Positions 31,188 to 39,691 of a DNA stretch of 53,420 bases are shown in pieces; position 1 is the first letter of the stretch; each line of letters opens with the position of its first letter. The notes under the pieces are model-generated. The model saw only the letters and a program-made list of their open reading frames with translations, was not told the DNA's origin and did not search any database. The position numbers and the translations under genes are program-made. The stretch comes from JABDOU01 sp041609995 (GTDB lineage Bacteria > Actinomycetota > Acidimicrobiia > Spongiisociales > SHLN01): positions 1-53,420 of the forward strand of contig JBFIPU010000008.1 of NCBI GenBank assembly GCA_041609995.1, given 5' to 3'.

Positions 31188-32906
31188 TCAGGACCAGTAC
31201 GCCGAGCCGCTGGTGGGCGTCACGTGTAGCCAGGTACGACCGGGCTTCATCGGGATTTCCTGACCGGCCCAGTCGAGCAGGGTGAAATGGTCGGCGGTCG
31301 CTCCCCTCACCCACGTGCCTGGATAGGCCCGCCCGTCCCGAATCACCACGGCCTGCCCGGTTCCGGTGACCACGTAGTCGGGAACGACCGAGCCGACTGA
31401 GTCCCGCCGTCCGGTGTCGAACTCCTCGACATACACGACGACCACCGTGTCGGCCGTGATCCGCACTCCGTCGACGTCGTTGAGCGCCCTGGTCCCCTGC
31501 GAGCGAAGATAGCTGCCGGAGCCGGCGTCATAGGTCCAGCCCGCCACGTTGGCGATCGACTGGTTGACGGTGACCGACGTGGCCGGTTGCCCCGCCACAG
31601 GGGTGTTGTCGTCGAACCACCAGGCCGGTTTGATCGTGCCCATCCAGGGAAGCGCCGGCAGACGGTCGAGGTCGTACATCAGGTCATACACCCGGGGACG
31701 CCATCCCTGCCGGTAGTAGCCGGGGATGGACCCGTCGCCCTCGTACACGGCCACGGCGGCCACCGCATCGCGAACGTGGGCCGGTCCGCCACTGGTCAAC
31801 ACCCGGGCGTCGTAGGGTTCGATGAGCTTGGGATCGACCTCCCGTACGCTGCGCAGCGGTCCCACGTCGCTCGGCAATTGCGACTGGTAGAAAGCCATCC
31901 AACGCCCTACGCCGCCCTCGACGATCACCTCCATGACCACGTCCGCCTGGTTGATCCCCTCTTGCGGTCTGCCTTTGCTTGCGTTCGACAACTTGGCGAT
32001 CACCACCTGCTGACCGGGGTTGACCCGCGGGGTGCCGGTGAGAGGCGACAACACGCCGGCACACGTTGTTTCCGGCGCGGCGCCGTAGGACACCGCGACG
32101 CGGCCCGCCACCGGCGCCCAGTTCCACGAACCCCAACCCAGCGTGAGGACGCCGTCGGCCGCAGCGGTGCGCAGGACATTGGTCTTGTAGACGGTGGCCG
32201 TCCTGGATCGAAACACCGCTCCGGTATCGGCCCCGTCGCCGTCCCAGTCACCGGCTGTGAACCGATCGTTGGGGTCGCCGAAGAAGTAGTCCCCCGAAGT
32301 GGATGCCACCTCGGTGGCGGGACCGGGAATCGAATCGATGTAGTAGACAAAGCCGGTCGATGGGCGGTACAGGATGATTCCGTCGGTGCCGTCGGCGTCG
32401 GGGTCCCCTCCGTACGGCAGGTCATCGGGCTCGCCAAACCAGAACTCTTGCTCGGCGGTGACGGTGGCGTTGACATTCGCCAGGAAGATCCGGCCTTGGC
32501 GGCTGATTCCCAATGTGTCGGTGCCGTCGCCGTCCCAGTCGCCCACGAACACCTTGTCGCCGGCGAGACCGAAGAAGAACGTGAGCTCCGGGTCCGCCAC
32601 TCCCACACCCCCGTTCGGGGGCAGCGTGTTACTCAGATACACGAATCCGTTGGACGGTCGGTACATCCCGGGCGTGTCGAGACCGTCGCCGTCCCAGTCG
32701 CCCATCAGCGGCACGTCTCCCGGGTTGCCATAGGCGAACGTGTAATCAGCAAGTCCTTCCAGCGGCAGGTGCCAGCATCCGTTGGGCTCCACCAGCAGAA
32801 CGCTGTCGGGAGTGGCGGGGGCCGGGTTGTGCTCTTCGGCGGTCGCGGCGGGAACGGAGACCATCATCATCAAGAGGGCCACGCAGATGGCGACGAGTTT
32901 TCGCAT
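31188..32906 (-). CDS. Secreted protein with FG-GAP-like repeats and C-terminal DUF3048 domain
   Basis: A 572-residue protein. A signal peptide covers residues 1-22 (cleavage after AATA). Residues about 60-255 hold four calcium-binding-type repeats, LMGDWDGDGLDTPGMYRP, VGDWDGDGTDTLGISR, GGDPDADGTDGIILYRP and AGDWDGDGADTGAVFR, of the FG-GAP/VCBS kind. Residues about 285-572 are the DUF3048 (YerB-like) domain: VAKLSNASKGRPQEGINQ, GRWMAFYQSQLPSDVGPLRSVRE, and the C-terminal half ending PGRTWLHVTPTSG. YerB is a lipoprotein; this one lacks a lipobox. Function unknown; secreted wall-associated role likely. Confidence 0.85.
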   Translation of the reverse strand: MRKLVAICVALLMMMVSVPAATAEEHNPAPATPDSVLLVEPNGCWHLPLEGLADYTFAYGNPGDVPLMGDWDGDGLDTPGMYRPSNGFVYLSNTLPPNGGVGVADPELTFFFGLAGDKVFVGDWDGDGTDTLGISRQGRIFLANVNATVTAEQEFWFGEPDDLPYGGDPDADGTDGIILYRPSTGFVYYIDSIPGPATEVASTSGDYFFGDPNDRFTAGDWDGDGADTGAVFRSRTATVYKTNVLRTAAADGVLTLGWGSWNWAPVAGRVAVSYGAAPETTCAGVLSPLTGTPRVNPGQQVVIAKLSNASKGRPQEGINQADVVMEVIVEGGVGRWMAFYQSQLPSDVGPLRSVREVDPKLIEPYDARVLTSGGPAHVRDAVAAVAVYEGDGSIPGYYRQGWRPRVYDLMYDLDRLPALPWMGTIKPAWWFDDNTPVAGQPATSVTVNQSIANVAGWTYDAGSGSYLRSQGTRALNDVDGVRITADTVVVVYVEEFDTGRRDSVGSVVPDYVVTGTGQAVVIRDGRAYPGTWVRGATADHFTLLDWAGQEIPMKPGRTWLHVTPTSGSAYWS

Positions 32907-32980
32907 GTACTTGATCTTTCTGACGCGGGGGCATCCCGTTTGGCTGTGCGGAAACCCCACTCCAAGTCTGGTGGGATGAA

Positions 32981-34774
32981 TCAGCCCGCGCAACCTCGAA
33001 TGGTTTCCAGAAACTGGTCGCCATACGTGTCGAGCTTCTTCGGGCCAACGCCATTGATGGCGAGCAGCTCGGCCTCGCTGGTCGGCATCTGGGCCGCCAT
33101 CTCCCGCAGCGTTGCATCACTGAAAACGACGAAGGCGGGCACTCCCCGTTCGTCCGCCAGCCGACGCCGAAGCTCTTTCAGCTGCCCGAACACCTCCGAT
33201 TCCTTGTCAGCCGCCGTTGGTACCGGAGCGAATGATCCTGGCGGGCCGGCGGTCCCCCCACCCGCCCTTGCCGTCGATGGCTCATCGCCGAGCAAGTCCC
33301 ATCCGGCGCATACATCACACGACGCCTCACAGGCGTCCATCAGCTCCCCGAAGTAGCGAACCACCGATCGATGGCGGCACCGGCGCTGTTGGGCCCAGTT
33401 GTACATCGCCCGCGCATCCCGGGCATGGGTTTCGCCCATCGAGCCGGCCGTCATCCGCTCCAGGCTCAAGACGTCGGCCCAGGAATAGAAGAGAATGCAG
33501 TCGGCGGGCAGACCGTCGCGCCCGGCCCGTCCGATCTCCTGGTAATAGCCCTCGATCGATTTCGGCATGTCGCGATGGATCACATAGCGAACATCTGGTT
33601 TGTCGATTCCCATTCCAAATGCCACCGTGGCACAGATCACGTCGACTTCGTCGCCGATGAACGCGTCCTGTACCAGGGTGCGCTCGTCAGAGGAGAGACC
33701 GGCGTGATACGGCAAGGCCTTGACGCCCAGGCTCACCAGGTATTCGGCCGTCGACTCGGCCGCCGCCCGGGAGAGGGTGTAGACGATCCCGCTCTCTGAT
33801 GCCCGCTCCCGACACAGCTTGCCGATCGACTTCCGCACCTGGATCTTGCGTCCATCGTGCAGGCCCTTCTTGAACACGTGAATGCGCAGATTTGGCCGGT
33901 AGAACGATCCTCGGAAACGGAGCGGCACGTCGAGGCTCAGCTGCTGGGCGATGTCGTCGGTCACCGCTTCGGTGGCGGTGGCCGTCAGAGCCAGCACCGG
34001 AACGCCGAACCGCTCCTTCAAACCCGTCAGGTTGCGGTAGGAGGGGCGGAAATCGTGGCCCCACTGGCTGATGCAGTGGGCCTCGTCGACAGCGATCAGG
34101 CTCAGGTCGAGTCCGGCCAATGCTCTCCCCACGGAGGCGTCGAGGCCCTCGGGAGCCGCATAGACGAGCTCGTACTCGCCGGCTCGAATTTGGCGGACCC
34201 GGTCGTCGCGCTCGGCGGTTTCGAGACTCGAGTTGAGGTACGTGGCCCTGATTCCCAGCTCGTCCATACCGTCCACCTGGTCTTTCATGAGCGCGATGAG
34301 CGGTGAGATCACGAGCGTCAATCCGCCCCGCACCCGGGCGGCCAGCTGGTATGTGAGTGACTTTCCTGCCCCGGTCGGCATGATCCCGATGCAGTCGCGC
34401 CCGGCGACCACGGCCTCGATGATCTCTCGCTGGCCCGGCCGAAAGGCGGAGAAGCCGAACGTGGTCTCCAGCTCCCGATCGATGGCCGCCCCCCGGACAG
34501 TCGACACGGTCGCCGACAAGCGCTGCAGATGGTCGACGGCCTCAGCTGAGAACGACCCCGGATCAGCCGACCACTGTCGCCGCAGGTCCGCCAGCAGGCG
34601 TTCGGCCTCGCCGAGCCGGTCTGCCGAGATCGCATCGGCCACGCGGTCGACAGTTACTCCGATACCGGGGGGAGATGCCGGCTTCGGAGATGCCGATTCA
34701 GCCGCTGCTGGCTCGGCTGCGATTCGACCGGGTCCGGCCTCGCGGGATTCGGTCGGGTGGCTGCCCGGGGGCAT
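32981..34774 (-). CDS. recQ: RecQ family ATP-dependent DNA helicase
   Basis: A 597-residue helicase. After an unusual N-terminal region of about 100 residues (Pro/Ala/Ser-rich, then a helical part) come FGFSAFRPGQREII (motif 0), GIMPTGAGKSLTYQL (motif I), VDEAHCISQWGHDFRPSY (II), LTATAT (III), QEIGRAGRDGLPADC (VI), a zinc-binding region (RRCRHRSVVRYFGELMDACEASCDVC), and a C-terminal HRDC domain ending LLAINGVGPKKLDTYG. It unwinds DNA in recombination repair. ATG 34774 is taken; a GTG at 34813 is in frame. It lacks a clear winged-helix domain between the zinc site and HRDC, so it is a shortened RecQ. Confidence 0.93.
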   Translation of the reverse strand: MPPGSHPTESREAGPGRIAAEPAAAESASPKPASPPGIGVTVDRVADAISADRLGEAERLLADLRRQWSADPGSFSAEAVDHLQRLSATVSTVRGAAIDRELETTFGFSAFRPGQREIIEAVVAGRDCIGIMPTGAGKSLTYQLAARVRGGLTLVISPLIALMKDQVDGMDELGIRATYLNSSLETAERDDRVRQIRAGEYELVYAAPEGLDASVGRALAGLDLSLIAVDEAHCISQWGHDFRPSYRNLTGLKERFGVPVLALTATATEAVTDDIAQQLSLDVPLRFRGSFYRPNLRIHVFKKGLHDGRKIQVRKSIGKLCRERASESGIVYTLSRAAAESTAEYLVSLGVKALPYHAGLSSDERTLVQDAFIGDEVDVICATVAFGMGIDKPDVRYVIHRDMPKSIEGYYQEIGRAGRDGLPADCILFYSWADVLSLERMTAGSMGETHARDARAMYNWAQQRRCRHRSVVRYFGELMDACEASCDVCAGWDLLGDEPSTARAGGGTAGPPGSFAPVPTAADKESEVFGQLKELRRRLADERGVPAFVVFSDATLREMAAQMPTSEAELLAINGVGPKKLDTYGDQFLETIRGCAG

Positions 34775-34825
34775 GTCGGTCACATCCGCAAACGTAGCCC
34801 GCAGCAGAGACACCCGACAAACAAC

Positions 34826-35785
34826 TCAGGGAAGGCGGGACCCCCATAGCAGAGACAGACCGCCGGCCACGGCCAGCAACACCAACCCGCCCGCGGCGAA
34901 AAGGTCGGTGATCTCCTCCAGCTCGGTCTCGACCCCGACCGAGGTACTCAACGTATCGAAGATCGAGGCCAGCTCGTCGGCCGACCCCGCCTCGAAGAAC
35001 TGGCCGCCGCCGATCTCGGCCAGGTTGCGGAGCGCCGATTCGTTGAGAGGCACCGGTACCAACTCCCCCTGGAAGAAGATCACGCCCCGGTCGGTGCCGA
35101 ACGCCACGGTCGAGATGGAGATGCCGGCATCGGCTGCCAGCTGGGCGGGTTCGGCATCGGGCCTTCCGACCGTGGTCTCACCATCGGACAAGATCACGAT
35201 GGACGCCGGCAACTCACCGCCGAGCAGGTCCCGTTCGGCCGCGACGATGTCGAGCGCGGCGTAGAGGGCTTCGCCGATGGCCGTCCCGGGACGCAACGTG
35301 GCCCGGTCGATCGCCGCCGCAACCCGCTCGTGATCCGTCGTCGGAGTCAACGCGACAATGGCGGTCTCCGCGAAAGTGATCAGACCGAGCCGCACATCAG
35401 GGGGCACCTTGGCGACGAAGTCGATGGCCGCGACCTGCGCCACCTCCAGCCGGTTCGGTTGGATGTCGTCGGCTTCCATCGAGATGGACGTGTCGAGCGC
35501 AAGGATCACCGTCGAGACGTCACGCTCGACCTCGACTTCCAGGGCCGGAACTGCCACGGCCCCGACCAGCACCACCATTCCCAGGACGAACGAAAGGGCC
35601 GGGACATAGCGGCGCCAGCCCGGCTGGTTGGGGGCGACCGACCCCAGCAACTGCAGGTTGGTGAATCGAAGGGCGTACTTCGAGCGGCGGAAGAACAGCA
35701 CTCCGTAACCGGCCGCCAGGGCCAGCGGCACCACCAGCAACCACAGCCGGTCAGCTTGCAAGAACTGGATGCCGAAGAAGTTCAT
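34826..35785 (-). CDS. BatA-like von Willebrand factor A membrane protein
   Basis: A 319-residue protein with an N-terminal BatA segment (two spans, about residues 12-33 and 61-80, with FRRSKYALRFTNLQLL between), then a VWA domain whose MIDAS motif is intact as DTSISM (D98, S100, S102) plus TFAETAIVALTPTT and LSDGETTVGRP. A last span is near residues 295-312. It is the third gene of a MoxR-DUF58-VWA operon, overlapping the DUF58 gene by four bases. Such modules are thought to act as chaperone or metal-insertion systems; the client here is unknown. Confidence 0.88.
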   Translation of the reverse strand: MNFFGIQFLQADRLWLLVVPLALAAGYGVLFFRRSKYALRFTNLQLLGSVAPNQPGWRRYVPALSFVLGMVVLVGAVAVPALEVEVERDVSTVILALDTSISMEADDIQPNRLEVAQVAAIDFVAKVPPDVRLGLITFAETAIVALTPTTDHERVAAAIDRATLRPGTAIGEALYAALDIVAAERDLLGGELPASIVILSDGETTVGRPDAEPAQLAADAGISISTVAFGTDRGVIFFQGELVPVPLNESALRNLAEIGGGQFFEAGSADELASIFDTLSTSVGVETELEEITDLFAAGGLVLLAVAGGLSLLWGSRLP

Positions 35786-36678
35786 TGGCTGAAAACCCGA
35801 CGAGCATTGCGCAGGCGGCGACGGGTGACCACGTGCTGGACGATGTCGGATATCCAGTCCTTGTCTGTGTGGAGTTGCAAGTGGTCGGCGCCGCTGGAAC
35901 GAATATCGGCCGCGATCTTGTCTCGCTGGCGGGCGGCGGCCTGCCGGTAGCGGTCCCGGATCTCCGGCCGTCCGGTGTCGACCAGCCGCCGCATACCGGT
36001 CTCCGGGTCTTCCACCGTGATCAACCCCACATCGGGCAGCGCCAGCTCGCGCGGATCGACCACCTCGATCGCGAGCACATCATGGTGACCGGCGATTCCT
36101 CTCAGCTCCGGCACCCAGCCGGGATCACCGAGGAAATCCGAGATCATGACGACAAAGCCACGGCGGCGGGACAAGCGCCGGGCGCGCCGGAGCAGGGGGC
36201 CGAGAGGAGTGGGCCCCACGCCGGTCGGTCCGGATTCGAGATTGTTGAGCAGCGCATACAGGTGATGACGGCCGCCCCGGTGCGGGACGTACTCGATATC
36301 GCTTCCTCGACCCACTACGAGCCCGATGCGGTTACCGCTCCCTTTCATGGCCAGAAACCCCATGGCGGCCGCTCCCTCGATCATCAGGTCGCGCTTGGTG
36401 TGGGAGGAGGTACCGAAGTCCATCGACCCCGAGGCGTCCACGACGAGCGTCGTCTCGAGCTCGCGATCCACGATCGAGTCACGCACATGGGGTTCGGTGG
36501 TGCGGGCTGTCATGTTCCAGTCCATGCGGCGCACGTCGTCGCCGATCGCATAGGGACGGGCGTCGCCGAGCTCGGAGCCGTGCCCCGGCAGCAGGCCCTG
36601 GACATCGCCATGCAGGATGCCGTCGAGGCGATTCAAGACGGCGAGCTCGAGCTGGCGGAGGCGGCTAGAAGCCTCCAT
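35782..36678 (-). CDS. DUF58 (VWA-fold) protein
   Basis: A 298-residue protein. The DUF58 signature ARPYAIGDDVRRMDWNMTARTTEPHVRD lies near residues 40-67, followed by a MIDAS-like VVDASGSMDFG (about 82-92) and FVVMISDFLGDPGW. It is the middle gene of the MoxR operon. ATG 36678 has GGAGG six to seven bases upstream and starts 14 bases before the MoxR stop; an ATG 21 bases earlier is less well placed. No membrane span is evident. Confidence 0.9.
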   Translation of the reverse strand: MEASSRLRQLELAVLNRLDGILHGDVQGLLPGHGSELGDARPYAIGDDVRRMDWNMTARTTEPHVRDSIVDRELETTLVVDASGSMDFGTSSHTKRDLMIEGAAAMGFLAMKGSGNRIGLVVGRGSDIEYVPHRGGRHHLYALLNNLESGPTGVGPTPLGPLLRRARRLSRRRGFVVMISDFLGDPGWVPELRGIAGHHDVLAIEVVDPRELALPDVGLITVEDPETGMRRLVDTGRPEIRDRYRQAAARQRDKIAADIRSSGADHLQLHTDKDWISDIVQHVVTRRRLRNARRVFSQ

Positions 36679-37684
36679 CACCCGCCTCCGACTCCCCATC
36701 GACGAGGCGGGCCTCGAGGGGGCTCACCTGCGGCGCCGGAATCGTCGTGAGCAGCTCTACCAGCATCTCATCAACAGTGACCCCCTCAGCCAGGGCCTCG
36801 TACGACGGCAGGATCCTGTGGTTCAAGATGTCATAGGCCACGTCGTAGACGTCCTGTGGCACTGCGTACGTTCGCCCCCGCAACAATGCCATCGAACGCG
36901 CTGAACGCACGAGGCCGATCGAAGCACGCGGGCTGGCCCCGTAGCCGATGTAGCGGACCAGGCCGGAGAGTCCATATTGGGCCGGATTGCGGGTGGCGAG
37001 AACGAGATGCACCGCATAGTCCTTCACCTTGGGGTCGACGACCACCTCGGAGGCGATCTTCTGGAGGGCGGTGACATCGGAGATGTCGAGCACCGGCTGG
37101 ACCGTGGGTGCGGTCACCTCCATCCGATTGACGATCTCGCGCTCCTCGGGCGGGCTCGGATAATCCACCGGCACCCGCATGAGGAAACGATCCCGCTGTG
37201 CCTCCGGCAACTGGTACACGCCCTCGGATTCGATCGGATTCTGCGTGGCGAGGACAAAGAACGGATTGGGAGCCGGGTAGGTGGTTCCGCCGATGGTGAC
37301 CTGGCGTTCGGCCATCACCTCCAACAGGGCCGACTGCACTTTCGCCGGTGCCCGGTTGATCTCGTCGGCAAGCACGAAGTTGGCAAACACGGGTCCCAGT
37401 TCGACATCGAAGGTTTCCTGCGAGGCTCGGTAAATGCGGGTCCCGGTGATATCCGAAGGAATCAGGTCAGGGGTGAACTGGATGCGCGCGAAGGAACCGC
37501 CGAAGACCTTGGCCACTGTGGAGAGCGTCAGCGTCTTCCCGAGACCGGGAGCCCCCTCCAGGAGACAATGGCCGCCGGCCAGCAAACTGACGATGATCCG
37601 CTCGACGACCCGCTGTTGGCCGACGATGACCCGCCGCACCTCGAAGAGAGCCCGCTCCAGCGCCAGATGGTGGTCTTCGATCAT
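36665..37684 (-). CDS. MoxR-family AAA+ ATPase
   Basis: A 339-residue MoxR ATPase. Walker A is LEGAPGLGKT (K50), Walker B is VLADEINRAPAKVQSALLEVM, sensor 1 lies in VLATQNPIESEGVYQLPEAQRDRF, and the C-terminal lid has ASPRASIGLVRSARSMALLRGR. It precedes the DUF58 and VWA genes with overlapping ends and works with them as a predicted chaperone complex. The HtrA-type gene ends 12 bases upstream, so all four may share a transcript. Confidence 0.93.
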   Translation of the reverse strand: MIEDHHLALERALFEVRRVIVGQQRVVERIIVSLLAGGHCLLEGAPGLGKTLTLSTVAKVFGGSFARIQFTPDLIPSDITGTRIYRASQETFDVELGPVFANFVLADEINRAPAKVQSALLEVMAERQVTIGGTTYPAPNPFFVLATQNPIESEGVYQLPEAQRDRFLMRVPVDYPSPPEEREIVNRMEVTAPTVQPVLDISDVTALQKIASEVVVDPKVKDYAVHLVLATRNPAQYGLSGLVRYIGYGASPRASIGLVRSARSMALLRGRTYAVPQDVYDVAYDILNHRILPSYEALAEGVTVDEMLVELLTTIPAPQVSPLEARLVDGESEAGDGGF

Positions 37685-37696
37685 GGTGCTCCTCCG

Positions 37697-38752
37697 CTAG
37701 ATCCCGTTGCCGATGGCGGCGCTTTCGAGCGAGCCACCGACCTCGGCGTCGTCGGTGCCCGCCGCCGCCATTTGTAGCGCCTCCTGGATGGGAATAGCGA
37801 ACCCGACGCCATCGGATCCGCCGGACGGGGTGAAAATGGCGGTGTTGATGCCGATCACCTCCCCCTGGCGATTGACCAGTGGTCCGCCCGAGTTCCCGCT
37901 ATTGATGGCGGCATCTGTCTGAATCGCGTTCTCCAGGACACCGCCCCCGATCGGGATGTCCCGATCCAGTGCCGACACGATCCCGGCGGTGACGGTCTGG
38001 TCGAGGCCGAAGGGGCTACCCATGGCGATCGCCAGCTGTCCCACCCGGGGTTCTTCTTCGCTCAGGGGAACGGCAGTGAGGCCGTCGGCCTGAACTCGAA
38101 CGACCGCCACGTCGGCTGATGGCTCGTTGACCACCACCTCGCCCCGCAGCCTCGTCCCGTCTTGAAGCACAACGGCTACGACCGACGAGTTCCCGATGAC
38201 ATGGGCGTTGGTGAAAATGAACCCGCGTGAGTCATAGATGAAACCCGAACCCAGTCCTCCCCTCCGGGCCTCGATCTGGACTACGGCGGGCAGCACGGCC
38301 TCGGCGACCTCGGCGATCGGCTCGTCGGATTCGGGAAGGGTGGGCGTTGTCACCTCGTCCTCTTGCGGCGGTAGAGCCGGTTCATCGGTCGGAGCCGGAT
38401 CCGTCGGCTGTTCCTGTGGCGGCGCCGGAGGTGGTGACTCGAGCAACGTCGGGGCCTCGGTAGTCGTGGGTGCCTGGGCGGTGGGGGGATTCGGGTCGCC
38501 CGGACCAAACAGCAACACGCCCGCCACGAGGGTGACGACGAACACGGCGACGATGAGCGCCCACTCCCCTTTGGTCAGCGGCGCACGCCCGGTCGGCTCA
38601 TCGGTCCTGGGCTCACCGCGGCGCGGCATGAATCGACGCAACGGCCTCGGCATCGGGCCTCGCGGGGGCGCAGGAGGAAGGTCACGCCAGGTCTGTCCCC
38701 GGGCCGGTCGATCCTGGTCCGGGTCGGAGGGTCTCTCGTTGTCGATTGTCAT
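37697..38752 (-). CDS. HtrA/DegP-type trypsin-like serine protease without PDZ domain
   Basis: A 351-residue membrane-anchored protease. A cytoplasmic Pro/Arg-rich tail (1-60), a membrane span (about 66-83), a long Pro/Thr linker (88-145) and the S1C protease domain follow in order. The triad is complete: H184 in TNAHV, D214 in SADVAVV, S288 in GNSGGPLV. The protein ends about 60 residues after the nucleophile without a PDZ domain, unlike most HtrA proteins, so substrate recognition must differ. It probably degrades or processes exported proteins. It lies 12 bases before moxR on the same strand. Confidence 0.9.
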   Translation of the reverse strand: MTIDNERPSDPDQDRPARGQTWRDLPPAPPRGPMPRPLRRFMPRRGEPRTDEPTGRAPLTKGEWALIVAVFVVTLVAGVLLFGPGDPNPPTAQAPTTTEAPTLLESPPPAPPQEQPTDPAPTDEPALPPQEDEVTTPTLPESDEPIAEVAEAVLPAVVQIEARRGGLGSGFIYDSRGFIFTNAHVIGNSSVVAVVLQDGTRLRGEVVVNEPSADVAVVRVQADGLTAVPLSEEEPRVGQLAIAMGSPFGLDQTVTAGIVSALDRDIPIGGGVLENAIQTDAAINSGNSGGPLVNRQGEVIGINTAIFTPSGGSDGVGFAIPIQEALQMAAAGTDDAEVGGSLESAAIGNGI

Positions 38753-38895
38753 CGTGTCCCCATCATCATGCGGGCAATGAACCCAAGGTACGAGCGTTTT
38801 ACGAAGAAAACCGGGGAAGTTTCTGAGAATCGGCTGTGAAGTTCGTCCCCACTACCTAAGCAACTCACTCTCACCTACTCCAACAAAGGTGGCAC

Positions 38896-38982
38896 ATGGA
38901 ATATTCGGTGGCGCCGCACGGTTGGGATGATGGCTCGACGAGAGGTGCGAAACAACATGGCGACAGTCACAGCAACATCTGA
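38896..38982 (+). CDS. Possible 28-residue leader ORF overlapping the thioredoxin start
   Basis: ATG 38896 follows AAAGGTGG with short spacing and runs 28 codons to TGA 38980-38982, in a different frame from the thioredoxin gene and ending 26 bases inside it. The peptide (MEYSVAPHGWDDGST and on) resembles nothing I know. It could couple or attenuate translation of the thioredoxin, or be chance. Confidence 0.25.
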   Translation: MEYSVAPHGWDDGSTRGAKQHGDSHSNI

Positions 38983-39358
38983 CAACATCGAATCGTTGAT
39001 CACGGAGAACGACACCGTGATCATCGACTTCTGGGCCGACTGGTGCGGGCCCTGCCGCAGCTTTGCGCCGACCTTCGAGAACGCCTCCGAGGAGCACAGC
39101 GACATCGTGTTCGCCAAGGTCGACACGGAAGACCAACAGCGGCTGGCCCAGGAGTTCAACATCCGGTCGATCCCGACGCTGATGGTCTTTCGGGACCAGG
39201 TGCTGCTCTACAACGAAGCAGGCGCTCTCCCCCCTGCCATGCTCAACGATTTGATCTCACAGGTCAACGCACTGGACATGGACGAGGTGCGCCGCAAAAT
39301 CGAAGAACACGACAGCCACGAGGGGCACGACCACGATCAGGGAGACGCTCCAGACTGA
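38957..39358 (+). CDS. trxA: Thioredoxin with acidic/histidine-rich C-terminal tail
   Basis: A 133-residue cytoplasmic thioredoxin. The core is standard: IIDFWADWCGPCRSFAP (C30, C33), VDTEDQQRLAQEFNIRSIPTLMVF with the cis-proline, and a final helix. The canonical domain ends near residue 113; an extra tail with EEHDSHEGHDHDQGD is rich in His and Asp and looks metal-binding. ATG 38957 has AGAGGTG upstream; ATGs at 38927 and 38930 are in frame but would extend the N-terminus by nine or ten residues. It likely supplies electrons to CcdA-type transporters as well as cytoplasmic reductases. Confidence 0.9.
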   Translation: MATVTATSDNIESLITENDTVIIDFWADWCGPCRSFAPTFENASEEHSDIVFAKVDTEDQQRLAQEFNIRSIPTLMVFRDQVLLYNEAGALPPAMLNDLISQVNALDMDEVRRKIEEHDSHEGHDHDQGDAPD

Positions 39359-39689
39359 GCCGATCCCCGTTTCCGGTGCCGGGGCGCCCAGGGGTGGAGC
39401 AAGTACGACGTGATCTCGCGCACATTGCGCCAGCCGGCGAGAATCATGGCGAGCTCCAATTCCCTCCGCAGAATTCCGGGCACCGCTTCCGCTCGCCTGT
39501 CCCTCGTCGTACAACGCCGAGCAGGATCAGGTCGACAGCGTCGCCACCCCTTCCGCGACGGGTCCGAGGGCATCGATCGTTCTCCCGCAGCGTGATCTCG
39601 TCCATCGCCCCTGAGCGGTGGTAGTCATGCGCAGCGCTGGACAGGTGGTCGACGGCGGCAGGCTCCTGATCGAACAGGTTGACGAACAC
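39340..39689 (-). pseudogene. Remnant of an FMN-dependent alpha-hydroxy-acid oxidase
   Basis: Just two bases after the phosphoglucomutase stop, a GTG at 39689 (with GGAGAT upstream) opens a frame reading VNLFDQEPAAVDHLSSAAHD, then MDEITLREND, which matches the N-terminus of the lactate/glycolate oxidase family. About 40 codons in, it jumps to sequence matching the family's C-terminus: DAVDLILLG, and, one frame over, GILRRELELAMILAGWRNV. Some 250-300 central residues are missing and a frameshift separates the last two parts. It is a decayed gene, not functional. The end overlaps the thioredoxin 3' end; the boundary is approximate. Confidence 0.75.
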
Positions 39690-39691
39690 TG

